DNA of 64,000 nucleotides from contig SZPG01000031.1 of NCBI GenBank assembly GCA_030263595.1, positions 21,488-85,487 on the forward strand. The letters run 5' to 3'. The notes under the pieces were generated by a model, which was not told the DNA's origin, searched no databases, and saw only the letters and a program-made list of their open reading frames with translations. The translations under genes were made by a program, and so were the position numbers. This DNA comes from Chloroflexi bacterium CFX6. GTDB lineage: Bacteria > Chloroflexota > Anaerolineae > Anaerolineales > Villigracilaceae. Below are positions 48,601 to 56,578 of the stretch, piece by piece (the stretch's first letter is position 1; every line of letters begins with the position of its first letter).

Positions 48601-49716
48601 CTCGACGCGTACTTCGACGGTCTGCGCGACCGCGAGGATGCGCCGCGCCCACAGAAGATGCTGGAGGAGATCAACGCGCTGACGGGGATGCCCATCCGAC
48701 TCAACGGCGAGCAACTCCGCACGCTCGATGAGGATCCGCGCCAGGGCAAGGAAACCGTCGGCAGTATGCTCAGGGCGCAATTGACCGCCTTGTACGCTTC
48801 GCGCTTGATCGCATCGGTCGCCAACCGCGTGGGAGAATCGCTGGGCGAGAAGTTCGAGGTCGGGAACTGGGACGAGGCGGCGGACGTGATCCTGGATGCG
48901 GCGCGCAACGCGCTCGAACGACGCCGCGCATTCCTGGTCGGCGAAAACGGCCAGATCGAACGCGATATCCACAACCTGACGCGCTCCGATTCGGCGGTGG
49001 AATTGAACGACACGGAAAAATTAAAACTGCTCATCACCCTCTCGCAGGGCGCGCGGACGGTGTTCAACCAGAGGACGCACCGCCAGGAAAAGCAGTTGTT
49101 CAATCGCTTCAGTTACATCTTTCTGATCGCGCAATTGCTCGAAGGCGTGGAGGCGGAAGGACTCACGGAAGACGTATTGACCCACCTCGAGCAGGCGGAG
49201 GAAGCGCTCGTCTTCGCCATCGGGCAGGCGGAATATGCGCGCGTCTCCTCGAACGCCACGCGGCTGGCGGATTTCGGCGAGGCGGCGCGCAAAGCCTTCG
49301 GGGAGGAAAGGCTCGACGAGACCGCGGCAGGCTTGGGTGAGTCCGACCGGGAGGCGCTGGTCGAGTCGCTGGGAAGGTACGCGTTGAACGAATCCCATCG
49401 CCGCCTGTTGCTGGGCGCCACGTCCGAACTATGGGTGGAATATCTAACGCGCATCGAAGCCCTGAGGGTTTCGATAGGCTTGGAGGCTTACGCCCAACGT
49501 GACCCGCTGGTACAATATAAAAACAAAGCGTCGGAAATGTTCTCCCAACTTGTGGACGATATTCGCAGCCTGGTCGTGAGCCGCGCGTTCGTTCAACAGA
49601 GGAGACCGGTCGAGATCACTCCGCTCGAAACCGCCGAAGCCCCAAAACAGAAACAGGCGCAGCCCGGCGCGCAAACGCCTTCCGGCGGCAAAAAGAAAAG
49701 ACGCAGACGGAATTGA
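45670..49716 (+). CDS. secA: Preprotein translocase ATPase SecA, long form
   Basis: 1348 residues, some 400-500 longer than typical SecA. NBD1 has [20 protein letters not shown] (Walker A) and [20 protein letters not shown] (DEVD box). NBD2 has the TSVEASE segment, [15 protein letters not shown], and [30 protein letters not shown]. About 85 extra residues lie between [10 protein letters not shown] and [15 protein letters not shown], and a helical extension of some 350 residues lies in the wing/scaffold region (about 880-1240). The end ([10 protein letters not shown]) lacks the CxCx8CH zinc motif. SecA drives proteins through SecYEG. Two palindromes are in frame near residue 925. Confidence 0.95.
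   Translation: [1348 protein letters not shown]
48437..48476. repeat. Two in-frame palindromes inside secA
   Basis: CCGACGGC-TC-GCCGTCGG (48437-48454) and GCAGAAGC-AA-GCTTCTGC (48459-48476), both perfect 8-bp stems with 2-base loops, encode [15 protein letters not shown] in the helical extension. Confidence 0.85.
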
Positions 49717-49736
49717 CGTCCCGTTTTAGAGGTACG

Positions 49737-50774
49737 ATGGAACGAGTCACCGCCTCACTCAATACCTACCGCGCCCTGCCCAAGGTGGAATTGCATCGTC
49801 ATCTGGAAGGCTCGCTGCGCCTGGATACCATGGTGGACATCGCCAGGCAGCACGGCATGACCATCCCTGCGGACGTGCTGCGGCTGAGTACGCTCGTCCA
49901 GGTGCAGGAGGAGGACAAGTTCACCTTTCAGAACTTCCTTTCGAAGTTCAATACGCTCCGCATGTTCTATCGCTCGCCAGACGTGATCCACCGCATCACG
50001 CGCGAAGCCATCGAGGACGCGGCGAAGGACAACGTGCGGTACATGGAATTGCGTTTCACGCCGGTCGCGCTGAGCCGCGCGGAGCGTTTTCCCCTGCACG
50101 ACGTGATTGACTGGGTGATTGCAAGCGCGGGTGAAGCCGCGCGCAATCACAACCTCAACGTGAAGTTGATCGCCTCGGTCAACCGGCACGAAAGCGCCGA
50201 ACTCGCCGAGCAGGTGGCGTGGCTGGCGGGGGAACACATCAATAACGGGCTGGTTGCGCTCGACCTGGCGGGCAACGAGGCGGAGTTCCCTTCGCAGCCC
50301 TTTTACGGCATCTTCAAGGAAGCCAAACAGGCGGGCTTGCACGTCACCATCCACGCGGGCGAATGGGGACCCGCGAAACACATTCAGGAAGCCATCGAGG
50401 AACTCGGCGCGGAACGCATCGGTCATGGCGTGCGCGTGCTGGAGGACGAAAGCGTCGCCGCGCTTGCCAGGGAACGCGGCACAGCCTTCGAGGTGTGCGT
50501 CACCAGCAATTATCAATCGGGCGTGGTCGGGACGCTCGAAGAACATCCCTTGATGAAGATGTTCGAGAACGGCATCAACGTCACGATCAACACGGACGAT
50601 CCGAGCATTTCGCGCATTACGTTGAGTCACGAATATTACAACGCCTGCGACGCGCTTCAAATGCCGCAATTCACGTTGAAGGAACGGATCGTCGCCGCGG
50701 CGCAGGCTGGTTTCCTGCCCGACGACGAGAAGGAAAAACTCGTCGCGCAACTCAAGAAGGATCTGAAGCTGTAA
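49737..50774 (+). CDS. Adenosine deaminase family protein
   Basis: 345 residues from ATG 49737, behind AGAGG. Zinc and catalytic motifs of the family are present: PKVELHRHLEGSLR near residue 15, VTIHAGEWGP, ERIGHGVRVLED, and INTDDPSISRITLSHEY near the end. It should deaminate adenosine to inosine in purine salvage; adenine deaminase or futalosine-type activity is possible, since the same family covers them. It starts 20 bases after secA and so may be in the same transcript. Confidence 0.88.
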   Translation: MERVTASLNTYRALPKVELHRHLEGSLRLDTMVDIARQHGMTIPADVLRLSTLVQVQEEDKFTFQNFLSKFNTLRMFYRSPDVIHRITREAIEDAAKDNVRYMELRFTPVALSRAERFPLHDVIDWVIASAGEAARNHNLNVKLIASVNRHESAELAEQVAWLAGEHINNGLVALDLAGNEAEFPSQPFYGIFKEAKQAGLHVTIHAGEWGPAKHIQEAIEELGAERIGHGVRVLEDESVAALARERGTAFEVCVTSNYQSGVVGTLEEHPLMKMFENGINVTINTDDPSISRITLSHEYYNACDALQMPQFTLKERIVAAAQAGFLPDDEKEKLVAQLKKDLKL

Positions 50775-50831
50775 ACAGCACCACACAGGCAAGGATAGCA
50801 AAGGCGCTCCTTTGTATTCTTCACGGGTTTG

Positions 50832-50968
50832 TGGTGAATGAAACGTGTAGCGTGCGCTCCCTGGCGCACAACAACGTTAGAGAACGTTATCTACGCAGAA
50901 GGGTGAATGAAATGTGTAGCGTGCGCTCTCTGGCGCACAACAACGTTGGAGAACGTTGTCTGCGCAGC
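50832..50968. repeat. Two tandem 67-bp BIME-like REP pairs upstream of aconitase
   Basis: Copies at 50832-50898 and 50902-50968 (period 70). Each has a forward unit (GTAGCGTGCGC, TCCCTG or TCTCTG loop, GCGCAC) and a reverse unit (AACGTT-AGAG-AACGTT in the first copy, CAACGTT-GGAG-AACGTTG in the second) ending in C(T/G)(A/G)CGCAG. They fill most of the gap 50775-50996, directly ahead of the aconitase ribosome-binding site. Confidence 0.9.
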
Positions 50969-50996
50969 AAGCAAATCATCGCCAAAGGAGTTCCAC

Positions 50997-53744
50997 ATGA
51001 CAGATTTTTTCAATTCACGCAACGTTCTAAAAGTTGGGGATAAACAATACGTCATCTTCAAACTGGACGCGCTCGAAAAAGCGGGTCTGACTCAACTCAA
51101 GCGGCTTCCGTTTTCGATCCGCATCGTGCTCGAAGCCGCCCTCCGTCAATGCAACGACAGGGAGATCACGCAACAGGATGTAAAGAACATCGCGGCGTGG
51201 ACTCCTTCCCCTCTCCCCGTGGGAGAGGGGTCAGGGGTGAGGTCACGCCCCGGCATCCCCTTCCTCCCCGCGCGCGTCGTCATGCAGGACTTTACCGGCG
51301 TGCCAGCCGTCGTTGATCTGGCGGCAATGCGCGCCGCGGTGGCGCGTCTCGGCGGCGACCCGAAGAAGATCAATCCATTGGTTCCCGTTGATCTGGTCAT
51401 TGACCACTCTATTCAAGTGGATTTCTTCGCCACGCCCGACGCGCTTCAGCGCAATACCGAGATGGAATTCCTGCGCAACAAGGAACGCTACGAGTTCCTC
51501 AAATGGGGACAGCAGGCTTTTCGCAACTTCCGCGTCGTTCCGCCCATGACCGGCATCGTGCATCAGGTCAATCTCGAATACCTCGCGAGCGTAGTCGGAG
51601 TCCGAAGTCTCCCGACTTCGGGTGGCCAAAGTCGGGAGACTTTGGAGTCCGTTCTATTCCCCGACACCCTCGTCGGCACAGACTCGCACACCACCATGAT
51701 CAACGGCCTTGGCGTGGTGGGCTGGGGCGTGGGCGGCATCGAAGCCGAAGCCGTGATGCTCGGTCAGCCCATGGACATGCTCCTGCCGGACGTGATCGGC
51801 TTCAAACTCCACGGCAAACTGCGCGAGGGCGTCACAGCCACAGACCTCGTGCTAACCGTCACACAAATGTTGCGCAAAAAGGGCGTGGTGGACAAGTTCG
51901 TCGAGTTCTACGGTCCCGGTCTCGACACGATGTCGTTACCGGACCGCGCCACCATCGGCAACATGGCGCCCGAATACGGCGCGACCATCGGCTACTTCCC
52001 GGTGGATTCCGAAACGCTTCGCTACATGCGATTGACCGGTCGCTCCGAGGAGACCATTGCCCTGACCGAAGCCTACATGCGCGCGCAGGGACTCTTCCGC
52101 GACTCGTCCACGCCCGATCCCGAATTCACCGACACGCTCGAACTGGACCTCGGGTCTGTTGTGCCATCCTTGGCCGGACCCAAGCGTCCGCAGGATCGCG
52201 TGCCGATGTCCGAACTCAAGGAGACCTTCCAAAAAGCGCTCACGGCTCCGGTCAAGGAACGCGGCTTCGAACTCAAGTCCGAGGCGTTGAACGTCGAAGC
52301 GACATTCGGCACGAACGGCGGCTCGATGAAGTTGAAGCACGGCGCGGTGGTGATCGCGGCGATCACCTCCTGCACGAATACGAGCAACCCGTCCGTGTTG
52401 GTCGCGGCGGGACTGGTCGCGAAGAAGGCGCTCGAAAAGGGACTCACGGTCAAGCCGTATGTCAAAACTTCGCTCGCGCCGGGTTCACGCGTGGTGACGG
52501 AATACCTCAAGCAAGCCAGGTTGCTCGACCCGCTTGCGCAACTTGGCTTCAACGTCATCGCCTACGGATGCACCACCTGCATCGGCAATTCGGGTCCGCT
52601 CCCGGCTGAGGTCGCCAAAGCAGTGACCGGGTCCGACCTGGTGGCGGCGGCGGTGCTTTCGGGCAATCGCAACTTCGAGGGGCGCGTCCACCCGTTGGTC
52701 AAGGCAAACTTCCTCGCCAGTCCGCCGCTCGTCGTCGCTTACGCGCTGGCAGGGACGGTGGACATTGACCTCGACAAGGAACCGCTCGGCACGGGATCGG
52801 ATGGCGCGCCGGTTTACCTCAAAGATTTATGGCCCACGCAACAGGAGATCAACGAAGTCGCCGCATCGAGTGTGCGCGCCGAGATGTTCAAGGAAAAATA
52901 CGCCGACGTGTTCAGCGGCTCGGAGATGGAGATCAAAGTCACCGGAGGCGACCTGTACGAATGGGATGAGGCTTCCACCTACATTCATCATCCGCCTTAC
53001 TTCCAGGAATTGACGCGGGAGGTCGGCTCGGTGAAGGACATCAGGAACGCGCGCGTGCTGGGTTTGTTCGGCGACTCGATCACGACCGATCACATCTCCC
53101 CGGCTGGCAACATCGCGGCTGACTCACCCGCCGGAAAATACCTTCAAAGCCTGGGCATCCAGCCAAAGGATTTCAATTCATACGGTTCGCGCCGCGGCAA
53201 TGACCTGGCGATGGCGCGCGGCACGTTCGCCAACATCCGCATCAAGAATTTGCTCGTCGCGCCAAAGGAGGGCAACTGGACGAAACACCTCCCCGATGGC
53301 GAAGTGATGCCCTTCTTCGACGCGGCGATGAAATATCAAAGCGAGGGCGTGCCTGCCATCATCCTGGCGGGCAAGGAATACGGCACCGGCTCCAGCCGCG
53401 ACTGGGCGGCGAAGGGACCGCTCCTGCAAGGCGTGAGAGCCGTGATCGCCGAATCGTTCGAGCGCATCCATCGCTCGAACCTGGTCGGCATGGGCATCCT
53501 TCCCTTGAAGTTCATGGACGGGCAGAACGCCGAATCGCTTGGCGTCGAAGGAGATGAGGTCTTCGACATCGAGGGCTTGAGCGACGACATGAAGCCAAAA
53601 TCTGTGGTCAACGTGAAAGCCGTGAAACCCGATGGTTCAGTGATCGAATTCCAAGCCACCACACAATTGAACACCGAAGTGGAAGTAAATTACTACCGCA
53701 ATGGAGGTATCCTCCATACGGTGTTGAGGAATTTGGTGAAGTAG
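50997..53744 (+). CDS. acnA: Aconitate hydratase (AcnA type) with two repeat-derived inserts
   Basis: 915 residues from ATG 50997, behind AAAGGAG. Family sequence: [18 protein letters not shown] [60 protein letters not shown] (cluster Cys) and [12 protein letters not shown] (CxxC cluster ligands), [20 protein letters not shown]. The enzyme isomerises citrate and isocitrate in the TCA cycle. Two in-frame inserts are visible: [18 protein letters not shown] near residue 67 and a REP pair ([18 protein letters not shown]) near residue 202. Both lie in loops between conserved blocks, so activity is probably kept. Confidence 0.95.
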   Translation: MTDFFNSRNVLKVGDKQYVIFKLDALEKAGLTQLKRLPFSIRIVLEAALRQCNDREITQQDVKNIAAWTPSPLPVGEGSGVRSRPGIPFLPARVVMQDFTGVPAVVDLAAMRAAVARLGGDPKKINPLVPVDLVIDHSIQVDFFATPDALQRNTEMEFLRNKERYEFLKWGQQAFRNFRVVPPMTGIVHQVNLEYLASVVGVRSLPTSGGQSRETLESVLFPDTLVGTDSHTTMINGLGVVGWGVGGIEAEAVMLGQPMDMLLPDVIGFKLHGKLREGVTATDLVLTVTQMLRKKGVVDKFVEFYGPGLDTMSLPDRATIGNMAPEYGATIGYFPVDSETLRYMRLTGRSEETIALTEAYMRAQGLFRDSSTPDPEFTDTLELDLGSVVPSLAGPKRPQDRVPMSELKETFQKALTAPVKERGFELKSEALNVEATFGTNGGSMKLKHGAVVIAAITSCTNTSNPSVLVAAGLVAKKALEKGLTVKPYVKTSLAPGSRVVTEYLKQARLLDPLAQLGFNVIAYGCTTCIGNSGPLPAEVAKAVTGSDLVAAAVLSGNRNFEGRVHPLVKANFLASPPLVVAYALAGTVDIDLDKEPLGTGSDGAPVYLKDLWPTQQEINEVAASSVRAEMFKEKYADVFSGSEMEIKVTGGDLYEWDEASTYIHHPPYFQELTREVGSVKDIRNARVLGLFGDSITTDHISPAGNIAADSPAGKYLQSLGIQPKDFNSYGSRRGNDLAMARGTFANIRIKNLLVAPKEGNWTKHLPDGEVMPFFDAAMKYQSEGVPAIILAGKEYGTGSSRDWAAKGPLLQGVRAVIAESFERIHRSNLVGMGILPLKFMDGQNAESLGVEGDEVFDIEGLSDDMKPKSVVNVKAVKPDGSVIEFQATTQLNTEVEVNYYRNGGILHTVLRNLVK
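51203..51246. repeat. In-frame CCCCTCTCCC palindrome in aconitase
   Basis: CCCCTCTCCC (51208-51217) and GGGAGAGGGG (51221-51230) form a perfect 10-bp stem with a CGT loop. The [14 protein letters not shown] peptide it encodes is a common signature of a widespread dispersed element; a related one is at about 5757-5800 in rimO. Confidence 0.85.
51592..51651 (+). repeat. BIME-like REP pair in frame inside aconitase
   Basis: Head GTAGTCGGAGT (51592), hairpin CCGAAGTC-TCCC-GACTTCGG (51602-51621), then CCAAAGTC-GGGA-GACTTTGG (51626-51645) in reverse. Same arrangement and loop as the pair next to the RAYT (20241-20305), 31 kb away. Confidence 0.92.
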
Positions 53745-53752
53745 ACTCGCGG
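53729..53752 (+). repeat. 24-bp direct repeat, left copy (aconitase 3' end)
   Basis: The sequence covers the last five aconitase codons, the stop and eight further bases. It is identical to 54641-54664 on the other side of the HEPN-MNT module. Confidence 0.9.
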
Positions 53753-53768
53753 CGCGCTCTGCATAAAG

Positions 53769-53794
53769 GGACCCGCCACAAGGCGGGTCTTTTT
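53769..53794 (+). terminator. Terminator after aconitase
   Basis: GACCCGCC (53769-53776), loop ACAA, GGCGGGTC (53781-53788), then TTTTT. Confidence 0.92.
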
Positions 53795-53822
53795 CAGCCA
53801 CCGCGCAAAAAGTTTTTTCCTG

Positions 53823-53828
53823 TATACT
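53823..53828 (+). promoter_or_regulatory. -10 box (TATACT) of the HEPN gene
   Basis: Directly followed by ATG 53829, with a second ATG at 53835, where transcription should begin. The arrangement points to a leaderless message starting at 53835. Confidence 0.5.
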
Positions 53829-53834
53829 ATGAGC

Positions 53835-54242
53835 ATGAAAACAGATCGAGAAAATGAGCGTGAAGTTCACCTTTATATCGAGAATGCCCGCGAGATGCTG
53901 GAGGCGGCAAAGGTGAACCTGGAAAATGACTTCTACACGACATGCGCCAACCGGTCGTATTACGCGGTTTTCTATGCCGCCAACGCCCTGCTTGCTACAC
54001 TGGGCGAAGCGCGGAGCAAACACAGCGGCGTCATTAGTGTTTTTCGCCAGCGATTCATCAAAACCGGCGAGTTTGGCGCTGAGATGAGTGACATCTACGA
54101 GGACCTGATAAATTCGCGGCAACGCGGCGACTACGATCTGAATGCCCACATTGACTCCGAAACAGCCGCGCAATTGCTTGCACAGGCTCGTCGCTTTGTG
54201 GATGAGGTGGAACAATGGTTACGGAAAAACCGCTGGCTTTAA
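53835..54242 (+). CDS. HEPN-domain protein (putative toxin of HEPN-MNT pair)
   Basis: 135 residues from ATG 53835 (53829 adds MS). Four-helix HEPN fold: YIENAREMLEAAKVNLENDF, YTTCANRSYYAVFYAANALL, then SKHSGVISVFRQRFIKTGEF and NAHIDSETAAQLLAQARRFV. The NRSYYAVFYA segment is the family's signature helix. HEPN toxins are RNases or are silenced by AMPylation from the MNT partner encoded next, which overlaps by 28 bases. The module sits between two copies of an aconitase gene end. Confidence 0.85.
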   Translation: MKTDRENEREVHLYIENAREMLEAAKVNLENDFYTTCANRSYYAVFYAANALLATLGEARSKHSGVISVFRQRFIKTGEFGAEMSDIYEDLINSRQRGDYDLNAHIDSETAAQLLAQARRFVDEVEQWLRKNRWL

Positions 54243-54583
54243 AGTTGGTCTCAAAAAAAGAAGCCGAGGCGCTGCAAGCATTCATCCAGCGCCTTTTGGC
54301 GGAACTGGAAGGTCGGGTATTCCAAATCATTCTATTCGGTTCAAAAGCCCGCGGCGACAGCGCGGAGAATTCCGATATTGACGTGCTGATTTTGGCAGGC
54401 GAAGAAAACTGGCAATTACAAAAGAACATCAACAAAATTGCCTCCCGGATTGACCTGGATTATGACGTTCTTCTTAATCCATTCCTGATCGCTGAAGAAC
54501 GCTGGCGGCAGATGTCAAAAGAAAGATTTTCGATCTGCCGCAACGTCGAACGGGACGGGATTACGCTGTTCAGCCGTTCATAG
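54215..54583 (+). CDS. MNT-type nucleotidyltransferase (antitoxin of HEPN-MNT pair)
   Basis: 122 residues. The nucleotidyltransferase active site reads ILFGSKARGDSAENSDIDVL (GSx10DxD), with a third acidic residue in DLDYDVLLNP. In known HEPN-MNT systems the MNT protein AMPylates a Tyr of the HEPN toxin. The gene overlaps the HEPN stop by 28 bases. GTG/ATG alternatives in the overlap are possible. Confidence 0.85.
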   Translation: MVTEKPLALKLVSKKEAEALQAFIQRLLAELEGRVFQIILFGSKARGDSAENSDIDVLILAGEENWQLQKNINKIASRIDLDYDVLLNPFLIAEERWRQMSKERFSICRNVERDGITLFSRS

Positions 54584-54599
54584 CCCATCGGTCTCCCAT

Positions 54600-54711
54600 A
54601 TTGGGAATGCGGAACGGCGGCATTCTGCACAAGGGTCGAAGAATTTGGTGAAGTAGACTCGCGGTGCGTGGTGATTAAAAAGAGACTCGCTGGTTGGCGG
54701 GTCTCTTCCGA
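54600..54711 (+). pseudogene. Second, divergent aconitase gene end plus terminator-like hairpin
   Basis: At 54608-54632 one frame reads MRNGGILH, matching aconitase RNGGILH with a different base at the third position of each of those seven codons. This is followed by a 1-base loss and then the exact 24-bp repeat 54641-54664. Behind it, GAGACTCGC...GCGGGTCTC (about 54690-54711) mimics the aconitase terminator. It looks like the 3' end of a foreign aconitase gene brought in with the HEPN-MNT module. Confidence 0.7.
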
Positions 54712-54712
54712 T

Positions 54713-55147
54713 TTATGCCAACAACTCCAGCAGACCGGTCGGATACAGAATGGACTTGCCCTCTCCGAACTCATCGAGACTTTTCCACATTGCCTTGAAG
54801 GATTCGTTCACCTCCGCCTCTTTTCCTTCGACTTCAGCCTGCTCGTACAACCCGGACTCTTTCAACACCCCGTCATAGACCAGCACAATCTCGTGACCCG
54901 GCTCCCCGTTGAAGACGAAGATGTTCTCCAGCGCGCCGAGGTACTTCAACTCCCCCACCTCCGCGCCGATCTCCTCCATCAATTCCCTGCGGACGGTCTG
55001 TTCGGCGGGTTCGGCGAATTCGATGGCGCCGCCCAAAGGACGATAAAAGGTTTGTCCTTTCAACGGGTCGTATCCTTCGGCAACGAGAATGCGACCCTTA
55101 TTGCGAAACACGCAAATGGCTAACGGGCGGATTCTATTCTTCCTCAT
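54713..55147 (-). CDS. Nudix hydrolase
   Basis: 144 residues. The Nudix box GGAIEFAEPAEQTVRRELMEEIGAEV spans about residues 39-64 in two readable parts: GGAIEFAEPAEQ and RRELMEEIGA, with the metal-binding Glu residues intact. It should hydrolyse a nucleoside diphosphate linked to another moiety; the preceding YRPLG and the acidic C-terminus do not identify the substrate. It is separated from miaB by a GTAGGGGCGGG hairpin. Confidence 0.88.
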   Translation of the reverse strand: MRKNRIRPLAICVFRNKGRILVAEGYDPLKGQTFYRPLGGAIEFAEPAEQTVRRELMEEIGAEVGELKYLGALENIFVFNGEPGHEIVLVYDGVLKESGLYEQAEVEGKEAEVNESFKAMWKSLDEFGEGKSILYPTGLLELLA

Positions 55148-55161
55148 ATTCCCTCAAAATC

Positions 55162-55188
55162 GTAGGGGCGGGTTGACCCCGCCCCTAC
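55162..55188 (-). repeat. GTAGGGGCGGG hairpin between miaB and nudix genes
   Basis: GTAGGGGCGGG (55162-55172) and CCCGCCCCTAC (55178-55188) form a perfect 11-bp stem with a 5-base loop. Without a T tract it is more likely a dispersed repeat than a terminator. The palindrome inside the mutase gene (17126-17149) is related. Confidence 0.8.
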
Positions 55189-55193
55189 AGGCA

Positions 55194-56531
55194 TTACAAG
55201 GAAATCAACTCCGGCTGTCTTTGCAGACTCGCCTGCATGGACCACGGTCCCGTCCACGTGACGGTGACGGGTAATATCTTTCCCTTCAAATCCTCCTCGG
55301 ATTCGACGAAGACCAGTTTGTTGGTGGGCGTGCGTCCCTTCCAGCGGTTCTTCACCTTTTCCTCGAATAACACTTCCACGGTCTCACCGAGATATTTTTG
55401 ATTGATCTCCGCGACAATTTGCTCCTGCAACTCCTCCAACAGGCGGAAGCGGCGCATCTTCTCCTCGTCGGTCACGTTATCCACCATGCGGCGCGTGGCG
55501 ACGGTCCCTTCGCGGGAGGAGTAGCGGGCTAAATGCGCGACGTCCAGTTTGAGGTCTGCGAGGACGCGGTAGGTTTCCGTGAATTGTTCCCCGGTCTCGC
55601 CGGGGAAACCCACGATGATGTCCGTGGCGATGGAGCAATCGGGAATCTTCTTGCGGATGAGGTCAACGAGGTCGCGATACTCTTTTTGTGTATAGCCGCG
55701 TTTCATGTTGGCAAGCACTTCGTCGTCACCGGCTTGAATAGGGACTTCGATGTGCGGCATGACCTTGGGAAGTTCGGCAACGGCTTCCATCAGTTCTTCG
55801 GTGAAGTAGTTGGGATGGGAGGTGAGGAAACGAATGCGCTCGATGCCTTCCACTTCGTGGACCACGCGCAAAAGACCTGCAAGATTCGGTCCATCGGGAA
55901 TATCCTTGCCGTAACGATCCACGATCTGACCGAGGAGGGTCACTTCCCTGACGCCCTGCGCGGCGAGCGAACGAATCTCCGCGACGATATCGCCCACGGG
56001 ACGGCTGCGCTCGACGCCGCGCCGGAATGGGATGATGCAAAACGTGCAGGCGTGCGAACAGCCATACACAACCGGCACGTGCGCGCTGACGAGTTGTCCG
56101 CGCTCGTGTTGAGGGAGGATCAATTCGTCGTCCATCATCAGGAAGCGGCGCGTCGTTTCGGTATCTTCCAACGAACGGATCTCGCCTTGCGTGAGGAATG
56201 AAACGAGAGGTCCCGGGTCGGAGGGAGGCGAGAACACGTCCACGTAGGGAAGCCGCTCGCGCAGTTTCTCCGCGCCGCGCACGCCGACGAGACAGCCCAT
56301 CAGGTTGATGACGAGGTTTGGATTCTGTCGCTTTAACGGGAGCAGGCTGGAGAGGCGTCCGAGCGCCTTGTCCTCCGCAGATTGCCGTACGACGCAGGTG
56401 TTCAAAACGATAACGTCCGCTTCCTCGGCTTTATCGGTAAAGGTGTAGCCCAGATGCTCAAGCGACGAGCCGACGCGCTGCGAGTCGGCGACGTTCATTT
56501 GGCAGCCTTCGGTCCAGATGTGGTATTTCAT
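55194..56531 (-). CDS. miaB: tRNA-2-methylthio-N6-isopentenyladenosine synthase MiaB
   Basis: 445 residues. The N-terminal UPF0004 domain is MKYHIWTEGCQMNVADSQRV, with NTCVVRQSAEDK and NLMGCLVG cysteines. The radical SAM motif is CSHACTFC, and HIEVPIQAGDDEVLANMKRG and IATDIIVGFPGETGEQF follow. A C-terminal TRAM domain (LGETVEVLFEEKVKNRWKGR) completes it. It methylthiolates i6A37 in tRNAs reading UNN codons. This is the second methylthiotransferase of the window, after rimO. The family member is called by the TEGCQMN start, shared with MiaB and not RimO. Confidence 0.93.
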   Translation of the reverse strand: MKYHIWTEGCQMNVADSQRVGSSLEHLGYTFTDKAEEADVIVLNTCVVRQSAEDKALGRLSSLLPLKRQNPNLVINLMGCLVGVRGAEKLRERLPYVDVFSPPSDPGPLVSFLTQGEIRSLEDTETTRRFLMMDDELILPQHERGQLVSAHVPVVYGCSHACTFCIIPFRRGVERSRPVGDIVAEIRSLAAQGVREVTLLGQIVDRYGKDIPDGPNLAGLLRVVHEVEGIERIRFLTSHPNYFTEELMEAVAELPKVMPHIEVPIQAGDDEVLANMKRGYTQKEYRDLVDLIRKKIPDCSIATDIIVGFPGETGEQFTETYRVLADLKLDVAHLARYSSREGTVATRRMVDNVTDEEKMRRFRLLEELQEQIVAEINQKYLGETVEVLFEEKVKNRWKGRTPTNKLVFVESEEDLKGKILPVTVTWTGPWSMQASLQRQPELISL

Positions 56532-56578
56532 AGGCTGCGAATTATACCAAGATTGTCTGAGATGGATTGCCGCGGCGC

